A program made the position numbers and the translations under genes. The notes below the pieces were generated by a model. That model was not told where the DNA came from. It worked only from the letters and a program-made list of their open reading frames with translations, and did not search any database. A stretch of 64,000 bases of DNA from Conus ventricosus (taxonomy: Eukaryota > Mollusca > Gastropoda > Neogastropoda > Conidae), in NCBI GenBank assembly GCA_018398815.1, contig CM031600.1, forward strand, positions 53,643,837-53,707,836, written 5' to 3'. Of the stretch, positions 56,263 to 64,000 are shown piece by piece; the stretch's first letter is position 1, and each line of letters opens with the position of its first letter.

Positions 56263-56452
56263 TGTGTATGTGTGTGTGTGTGTGTGTATGTGTGTGTGTG
56301 TGTGTGTTTGTGTGTATGTGTGTGTGTATGTGTGTGTTTGTGTGTAATGTGTGTGTGTGTGTGTGTGTGTGTTTGTGTGTATGTGTGTGTGTGTGGTGTT
56401 TGTGTGTATGTGTGTATGTGTGTGTGTGTGGTGTGTGTGTTTGTGTGTATGT

Positions 56453-56492
<40 letters not shown>

Positions 56493-56782
56493 CTCTGTTT
56501 GCGCGAGTACTGCCTCACCCTTTTCTGAGTAATAAGTTAAGCAGTAAACATTTCAATCCTTGTCATTGCAGATTTGACAGCTGGTTCCAGCAGTCACACT
56601 TGCCTCTGACCAAATGCATCCTCCTACTGTATTTCTGGGTGGAAGATTTCCCCCAGACAAGATCTGCCGAGAGCTGGGGATTAGCAGCCACACGGCTGTT
56701 GATTGGTGCAACTTCGTCCGTGAGGTAAGCATGATATACCAGATCAACATGTATACTTTCACCCTCAACCCAATTTACCTAA

Positions 56783-56848
<66 letters not shown>

Positions 56849-57134
56849 CAGCCACACGGCTGTTGATTGGTGCAACTTCGTCCGTGAGGTAAGCATGATA
56901 TACCAGATCAACATGTATACTTTCCCTCAACCCAATTTACCTAAATGTGTGTGTGTGTGTGTGGTGTGTGTGTGTGGTGTGTGTGTGTGTGTGTGTGGTG
57001 TGTGTGTGTGTGTGTGCAGCCACACGGCTGTGATTGGTGCAACTTCGTCCGTGAGGTAAGCATGATATACCAGATCAACATGTATACTTTCACCCTCAAC
57101 CCAATTTCCTAAATGTGTGTGTGTGGTGTGTGTG

Positions 57135-57180
<46 letters not shown>

Positions 57181-57767
57181 AGGTGTGTGATGAAGACCTG
57201 CACCGTCACCCGCAGCAGATCGGCGGCCTGGATCCCAGACTTGGGAGCCAATCGTCATCGAGATCGACGAGACTAAGTACTTCCACAGGAAGTACCACCG
57301 GTGCCAGTGGCGTGAAGGGCATTGGTTTTTGGGGGTTTGAACGAGACTCGGGGAAGTGCTTCAGGTGGAAGTGGAAGACCGGACCAGACCCACGCTTTGA
57401 GGCCCTGATCCAGGAGTGGATCCTTCCTGGATCCCACATCATCTCTGATGGATGGCGATCATACCACCACGTGGAGCAGATTGGCGGAGGGGGGTTATAC
57501 ACTCACGATGTCATCGTGCATGAGCATCATTTCGTGGACCCCAACAACCCCGTCATTCATACACAAAACATTGAGAACACTTGGATGAGGGCAAAGAGGA
57601 AGCTGAAGCGACAGTTCGGTACGTCCGAGGCCCTCTTCCAATCGTACCTCTACGAGTTCGTGTGGAGGAACAAGTACAAGGATGGGCAACGTTCGTACTT
57701 CTCACGTCTGCTGACATGCATACGGAGCAGTACTAATGTTGCCCATGTGCCTGGTATGGTTGGATGA
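55695..57767 (+). CDS. Merlin/ISXO2-type (IS1016-like) transposase gene with two introns
   Basis: Three exons: 55695-55987, 56572-56724 and 57180-57767. Exon 1 starts MAGGRPRKPSK (AT-hook-like) and contains a zinc module with CHVCGNGMT, then DGKRWK and KSFR; GTACGT donor. Exon 2 starts in phase with FDSWFQQSHLPL and ends TAVDWCNFVRE at GTAAGC. Exon 3 starts VCDEDLHRHP and carries the DDE-type core: IVIEIDETKYFHRKYHR, IISDGWRSYHH, FVDPNNPVIHTQNIENTW, and the closing YLYEFVWRNKY. These are the landmarks of Merlin/ISXO2-like transposases, which cut and paste DNA. Two single-base shifts in exon 3 (near 57220 and 57330), one in exon 2 (near 56640), and a stop plus a shift in exon 1 interrupt the frame. 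The rictor exons show a similar indel density, so the gene may be intact in the animal. Terminal inverted repeats were not identified; domestication is possible. Confidence 0.82.
56198..56490 (+). repeat. TG microsatellite in Merlin intron 1
   Basis: Nearly 300 bases of (TG)n with TATG and TTTG interruptions fill about half of the first intron. Confidence 0.95.
56688..57113 (+). repeat. Tandem triplication of the exon-2 end, splice donor and TG tract
   Basis: The last 37 bases of Merlin exon 2, its GTAAGC donor and about 60 bases of intron recur at 56848-56940 and 57017-57113, each followed by a (TG)n run. In the copies the (TG)n tract followed by CAG supplies an acceptor-like sequence directly before the exon piece, so each copy is a potential 36-37-base cassette exon. 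Confidence 0.9.
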
Positions 57768-57863
57768 GGGTTGAGGACTACCAGCTGTCGTCAGCTTCGT
57801 CTTCTGGATTTTGCCACATGTTTATCACCCGCGAAGTTTACGGAGAGGGGGATATTGTTTTTG

Positions 57864-57913
57864 TAGTGTGTGTGTCTGTGTGTGTGTATGTGTGTGTGCG
57901 TGTGCGTGTGCGT

Positions 57914-57947
<34 letters not shown>

Positions 57948-57952
57948 TTGTC
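57864..57952 (+). repeat. GT/GTGCGT microsatellite after the Merlin-type gene
   Basis: (GT)n with a central (GTGCGT)n block. Downstream to 58.4 kb is AT-rich and holds an AATAAA-type signal near 58148, which could serve as a polyadenylation site for the gene. Confidence 0.85.
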
Positions 57953-58466
57953 AACAGCATATGCATGCTGTCAATGTAATACAGTGTACAGTGTAATGCC
58001 TTGTGTTGATGTGAAGGCAACAGTTTTCTATTTTTGAAATTTTGGCAAACTCGGAAAGAAAAAAAACCACTTGTTTTGGATTAGTTGATGTTTGGACATC
58101 CGATGTACATGTGTGTGAATAACTTTTTGTCATTGCTGCAGAAATGTAAATAAATCGTTAAGCAAGAAACTCCCAAAAATAAATGAATAAATACATGTAA
58201 CAACAGCAACCATTACTTTGTTTTTCAATGGAGTACTTGAATGCTTGTGGCTGGTTGAGCATGATCCCTCAGTTGACAAAAATATATATATATATATTAC
58301 ACATAATCAATAGTCAAAATGGCTTACATGTGGATGCTCGATCTGGCTGTGATCAGGTTTCATTCAACTCAGCGCATCGAGTGAGCCTAAGACAGTGTAG
58401 TAATTAAGTTCAGCGTCCGACGGCACCGAAGCTCTGCGCTGGGCCAAACACTACGCTGAACCACCA

Positions 58467-58975
58467 GGGCTTATATTCATGACAACTTAACCGGAGGTTA
58501 AACCCGACTTCCGTCTGTTAACTCTCTAACCGGAGGTTAGCTCCCACAACCGCGCATTCATTGCCATCGGTTACGGCTAACCGGTAGTCTTGACCGGCGG
58601 TTATTTTTAACAGAGGGGGCCCTCGCCGTTTACACTGCCTAACCAGAAGTTAAATTGGCGGCGTTCGTGTACTGCAAAATTTCCGACGGCGTGTTTTGCG
58701 ACGGGAACGAGTGTTTCACGATAGAAATAATCCAATTGACTCGTTAAACGACGCGGAACTGTTCACCAAGTTCAGATTTCGTCGTGAGCACATTTTGAGT
58801 CTCACAGACGCAATAAACGAGGAAACTGAACACCTGAATCGAAGGGGAGCACTGTTGCCAGGTACAGCAAGTATGCTTAGCCATTCGTTTCTGTGTTTCT
58901 GGCACATTTGAAGACGCAGTTGGAGAACTGCTTCATGTCAGCCAGTCAACTGCATCCCGTTCAATTGGTATTATT
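58467..58975 (+). mobile_element. PIF/Harbinger element fragment with HARBI1-like N-terminus
   Basis: A coding track from 58696 reads RRERVFHDRNNPIDSLNDAE then FTKFRFRREHILSLTD, a typical HARBI1-type transposase N-terminus. After a frameshift near 58890 it continues GTFEDAVGELLHVSQST, the helix-turn-helix part. Upstream at 58467 is GGCTTATATTCATGA, like a Harbinger end, followed by several copies of TAACCGGAGGTTA. A GTATTA donor follows at about 58967. The DDE domain and the right end are not present. Confidence 0.72.
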
Positions 58976-59595
58976 GTTGGTATTTATTATGTATGTGTCC
59001 ATGTTGGATTCTACAATATATTTTATGAACAAGGTGGTCAATAATGTAATGTAGAGTGCAAACAATAAGTTATCTGTAAACTAGATAAGTTCATGTTGTC
59101 ATGAATGTAAAAACCTGAACATGCTTTGAGTAAACAGTAAACAACAGAAGACAAAGAGAATGTTTCAGTGAAAACACATGAAATACACACAAACATGTTC
59201 TCAGTTGAATGTTTATTAGACAAATGGTGTTCAACTATATGTGTATATATATACACCAAAAACAAATACAATTTTTGCATCAACATTGCAAAATGAATGA
59301 AAAAAAAATGCTGAAAGAAAAAAAGGACACTTGCATGCATGCACTACTCGCTGCAATAATTGGCCTATATCTTAACCTCACAAAAAACAGTCATGAGCAA
59401 AACAACATTGTTTTACACCAACTGATAAATTTTAAGACATTATTAACACACCTATCAAAAATACATGGCATTAACAACCTTCATTTCATGTTGACTTTCA
59501 AAGTGGCTACCCTCTTAGGCCCCACAATTTAACATTGTCTTCAGTAATAGCAGTGTTTTGACCATACAAAAATTGAAACAAAACCAAGAACAAAT

Positions 59596-59634
<39 letters not shown>

Positions 59635-61669
59635 AATACATATGCACACAACTAAGTGGACTCTTCCCTCAGCACAATCACACATACACAGAGAGAAAGT
59701 TTTACCTTTTCAGTCAATATCAAAAAAGAAAGAGAGAGAGGTATCTAGAAACAGCTTCAATGTTATTTGTGGGCAAGGAGAGGAAGGGAGGGAATGAAAA
59801 CTAATCAGTTTCTGTGGAGGTGGTACGCTCTTCAGTTCCAGATTTTTTTGTTAACCATAATCTTGCCACCTTTGCTTGCTTCAATGTCTCTATGATTTTT
59901 TTTTCAATTTCACTACCATTTTTTCAGAAAACATTAACATTTTTGTCAATTTCACTATGATTTTTGTTTCAATTTCACTACGCAGGAAATCATTCCACAA
60001 CTGGGAATCACACTTTTCATAACGCCTTCTCTTTGCAGTCTTTTAGCTTTGTCTCTCAGGGTATTGGCTTCCTTCCATTGTGGCTGTGCTAGGTAACTGG
60101 GTGCACATCAGGGGCAACAAGCTGCACATCAGGGGCAACAAGCTGCACATCAGGGGCACCATGCCATACATCAGGGGCAACATGCAGCACTTCAGGCTCA
60201 CATCTGCACCGGAGGGTCTCATCTGTCATGTTTTCGGCGTGAACTTGAAACCTGACACACCTGAACATTTTGTGGAGCTTCTGCAACAGATATCATCATG
60301 GCATTTTTTATGAATATGAAAATGATCCTTTGTGACTGGTACCATGCTGCATATTTATGCTCACAAATGCAGCAGTGTGAGTTCTGTTTCTCTCTCAGCT
60401 GGAACTAGCAGTTAGTAACACACATGACGAAGAATGTCGCATGCAATATAATCTTGGGTTGTATCTTGGGTGTAAAGATTTGTTCTTTCATATCACATTA
60501 CTGACAACACTTTTCCAGATGCATCCAAGTTTTGGAAAGTTGCTGCATAGTTTTGTTACAACTCTTGGCCCTTAGCATAATATGGAGGTAGCCCTGATAT
60601 GGCAACTTAGAGGTCAGCTAGGCTTGACAGCCATAATTATGAAATGAAAAGTGAATGCTTACTGATTTTAATTACAAATGACATAAACCTTTAAAAAACA
60701 AAACAAAACAAACAAAAATGCAGTGACACACACAATGTGTTTTTGTATAATTTTGATAATGTATCAGCTCCTTCTTTCTTGCTCTTTCTTCTTATTTTGA
60801 AATTTCTATTTTTCTATCCAGTGAAATAGTCATACAGTTTTACAACTGTCAGGCAATGTGCAATGAAGTACAACTGTTCAAAAAAATGTACCAAATCTTT
60901 CAGTAAGCAGTACAATTACAAGAATACCTGGTGTACGAATGTAGTTGCTGTTGTTCTTTGTGACACACACACACACACTCACACACACCACACACAAGGA
61001 AAAGACACCACTCAACTTTCAGGTCTAAAGTGTGACACACTATAAACGTGGCTTTCTGTCTGATCACACCAGATTTTCCTCAACAGACTACAATCCGACA
61101 TTCATCAGTGTCTCTAGAAACACATTGAAGTAAAAAAAAAAACCTGCATATATGATATTAGAATTTTGAACACACATTTCTAAAGGGACCTAATTTCACT
61201 GTGTAGTGTGGGTCAAGGATGAAATATTTCATTAAAATCCATATTATTTTATTTAGATAAAATAATATTACTGAGACTGATTTCCAAATATGTTTATATG
61301 ACAACACCATCCTGAAATACCAAACAAACAAAAATATGCATAAAGACAACAAGACTTGCATAAGTCACAGTGCTTAGTTTTTGCTGTTAGGTAGCAAATG
61401 CTATTTTAGTCACATGGATCATACTTGACACAATTTGGAAAAAGACCTCCATGCTGCAGAATCATATTTTCCAGTGTCAAGGTGAAAGTTCTCATTTGAC
61501 CTTGGACATGTTGTGCATCCGTTTTAGATGTTAGGCTGAGACTGCCTTTTTCTTTGTCTGTCAACTGCCCAGTGTGGTTTGAGAAAGGTTAAAATAAACT
61601 GAAATATTGCCATTATCTGTTAAGGTGTTATGTGGCTTCAATTTTTGCACCTTTTTTGTTTTTGGTCTT

Positions 61670-61716
<47 letters not shown>

Positions 61717-62791
61717 TGTGTGTGTGTGTGTGAAAATTCCCTTTGTTCAGACAATTTTTCTTTTCATTTTCAGAATATTTTCTTAATTTTGCTGATATGA
61801 TTTACCTTCTAGGATTAGATGTCCGTGTCCACAGGCATAGTTGCATTCAAATCACATTCCTTATTATGTTGGCTGGCTGGTCATTTGAGCTGCAAGAGAA
61901 TGATATCAGTGTCAGAAAACCCTCACTGTCATTGGGAGGTAGTGAGTAGTTCATGGCAATTTCTAATCCTGTGATCACATAACATCCCCAGGAAATATTT
62001 TATCCATGTGGCCAGTGTCCTGTATATATACATGAACATTTTGTTTGCTATTAAACCATTTCATACGGTTTGAAAATGTTAACAGAGGGAATGTATCCAC
62101 TCAAAATGAATGCATCACAAGATATACTGTATTACATGTCATAACAGCCATCAGATTGTTGTACAGTAATCCATGTCATAATAGCCATCAGATTGTTGTA
62201 CAATAATCTGTCATCATCTAAGATCTACATGTATATTGTATATTTTGTGGTGCAAGCTTTCTGAAAGAAGAAACATGATTAGCTTTTCAATCTTTTTCTC
62301 AAACAACAGGAAAGCTAAAGTTACAAATGTTTGTACATTTCTAGTGCCCAAAATCGATTCACATAAGCTAAAGGTTTTATAATCGGAGTTGAAAACAGAC
62401 TACCTAACATGTTTAACAACTTATGCAGACAGTACACATTAAGTGTGGATCCAGCATAGAAATGTTCAGTTTATCAAAACATGACAACTTAATGCACTGT
62501 TGAGTATTTCAGCGATCACTTACTAAAAAGAAATTTTTCTGTGAATCACAATTATATGTAAACATTACATTACATGTCTTAGTGTGATCTTCAGGTTAGA
62601 TGAGCTTAATGTAGAAGAAAGCTGCATTTGGAGGTTTGTTTCATATTGAGAGATATTATAATTACATGCAATGTATGCAAAACAACTAAAGAAATTAAAT
62701 ATACATCTCATTAGCCAACGGCTAATTTATACTTCACTATCAGCAATACTATACACTCACACACACACTACACATAGAGCACACACACACA

Positions 62792-62822
<31 letters not shown>

Positions 62823-62902
62823 CCACATTCATGCATGCGAGACAAACAAAGAAACTTGGGTTGGGTATATCAGAATCTAGAATTGAAATTACCAAGCTCA
62901 CT
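58976..62902. other. AT-rich stretch with microsatellites, no gene recognised
   Basis: CA or GT runs at about 59599-59632, 60962-60995 and 61669-61732. A 21-base unit (GCTGCACATCAGGGGCAACAA) is repeated about four times at 60100-60190. A retroposon tail is at 60588-60650 and a 37-base direct duplication at about 62130-62215. I searched here for the missing rictor exon before the GIQSLIG block and did not find it. Confidence 0.5.
62756..62823 (+). repeat. CA microsatellite
   Basis: (CA)n with short interruptions, about 80 bases beyond a candidate exon's donor side. Confidence 0.9.
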
Positions 62903-62953
62903 GCAAGTGCTGGCTGGTAGATGCTGCTGTCGGAATGTGTCATGACCACCACC
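62903..62953 (-). other. Candidate exon, not assigned
   Basis: On the minus strand a CCTTTTTCAG acceptor and a GTGAGC donor bound about 51 bases open as VVVMTHSDSSIYQPALA. It could be an upstream rictor exon or belong to nothing. It does not align clearly with the expected residues before the GIQSLIG block. Confidence 0.25.
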
Positions 62954-63345
62954 TGAAAAAGGTATATTTCATATTGATCAAATACATTACAAGTCAAGCA
63001 AAGGTACAAAATATTCATCATCTACAAACATCCCTAATTAGTTGCTTGAGTGAATAAGTATTTTTTCAAATTATAGAAAGTTACAATATTCTACAATTTT
63101 CTCACACATATTTATTTTCTGTTGGTCAGGTAGAAAACAGCTCGGGGACTGTGGGGGTTTTTATTTAAGTATCATCATCATTGTCATAGTGTTATAATAT
63201 TAAAATAACAGTACTTTCCAACATTAGAAATTGCTTTACAATGACTGAAAGTACAATAATGAGCGAACTCAAAATGCTATCTGTTCCAAGTCTACCTAGA
63301 ACAGTTCCTTGTGTACATACCTACAAATTCATCACACTTGTAAAG

Positions 63346-63350
63346 ACAAC

Positions 63351-63399
<49 letters not shown>

Positions 63400-63415
63400 C
63401 ACACACACACACAAG

Positions 63416-63482
<67 letters not shown>
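63346..63482 (+). repeat. Long CA microsatellite
   Basis: About 137 bases of (CA)n with a few G substitutions, followed shortly by poly-A. To its right, 63.5-63.88 kb has CA-rich simple sequence and nothing recognised. Confidence 0.95.
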
Positions 63483-63484
<2 letters not shown>

Positions 63485-63888
63485 CCCTTTCAAGACAACC
63501 AATTGCAAAAAAAAAAAAAAAAAAAATTCATTTACATGACTCACTGCATGACACTTAAACACACATTAACTCGGTCACCTACCCCCCCCATTCCCACAGA
63601 CATACACTTCCACACTCATGCATTACACTTGCTAAGTGCTTACAATATTGCTTGGGAATAAACTCCAAACCACATACATGATATATGCACTTGCACATTG
63701 GGCTATGCATGATAACGCACACGCACATCTACACATTTGGATGTTTGTACGTGCATGCACACAACACACGCTCTTTCTCCCTCACACACAGTGGCACACA
63801 CACAGTAACATGCACATGTAATACAGTGATACACACAGCTTTTACTGCACGCTTTTCAAGTATTCTCATCATGTTTGACTCACCTCTG

Positions 63889-63947
63889 ATACCTTGGATC
63901 AGGTCACTGTCACCACAACAATCATGTCGATCAGCTCGTCTGTGGGT
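63889..63947 (-). other. Candidate exon, not assigned
   Basis: On the minus strand a CTAAACCCACAG acceptor and a strong GTGAGT donor bound about 59 bases. One frame gives DELIDMIVVV before a stop; another is open through DCCGDSDLIQGIR. Splice signals are good but the protein is not recognised. Given the indel rate in the window, neither frame can be trusted. Confidence 0.25.
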
Positions 63948-64000
63948 TTAGAAGGCACTGCCCCACTGCCCGTTTTCATACGGCCTGCCGTTCCATTCCG

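Overview
This is a eukaryotic nuclear window. The long intron-rich layout, dense CA/TG microsatellites, DIRS, Merlin and Harbinger elements, and tRNA-derived SINEs resembling gastropod SINEs suggest a marine mollusc, probably a gastropod snail. The species cannot be read from the sequence.

The host gene is rictor, the defining subunit of TOR complex 2, on the minus strand. Fourteen exons with proper splice sites lie between 54862 and 1661. They align in order with roughly residues 290-660 of vertebrate RICTOR. The gene runs off the left end, and its 5' part should lie to the right, beyond or near 64 kb. Nearly everything else is intron filled with repeats.

Region by region: 1-1.5 kb holds a tRNA-derived SINE and the left end of a DIRS-like element. 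1.6-7.2 kb holds six 3'-ward rictor exons, an inverted-repeat element and a degenerate 56-bp minisatellite. 7.2-19.4 kb is one intron with microsatellites and a 1.2-kb segment present twice around a 1000-N gap. 19.4-25.2 kb carries, on the plus strand, a large frameshifted ORF of an uncharacterised multi-copy invertebrate protein family, with N-terminal Cys/His modules, a FEN1/PIN-like acidic signature and a Cys-rich tail. 28.0-29.0 kb holds three more rictor exons. 30.8-37.2 kb is a DIRS-like element with inverted terminal repeats and a clear internal complementary region. 38.9-49.7 kb holds three rictor exons and a 54-bp satellite with embedded LINE C-terminal fragments, assembled in several partial copies around a second gap. 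50.3-51.2 kb is a LINE RNase H remnant. 53.4-54.9 kb holds two rictor exons. 55.6-57.8 kb is an intron-containing Merlin/ISXO2-type transposase gene on the plus strand. 58.4-59.0 kb is a Harbinger remnant, and the rest to 64 kb is intron-like AT-rich sequence.

A key caveat is that several conserved rictor exons carry single-base frameshifts. Where a second assembled copy exists, it reads correctly. The sequence therefore contains frequent indel errors, and calling the transposon-derived ORFs dead on frameshifts alone is unsafe. All three gaps are exactly 1000 N, so they are placeholders and not measured lengths.
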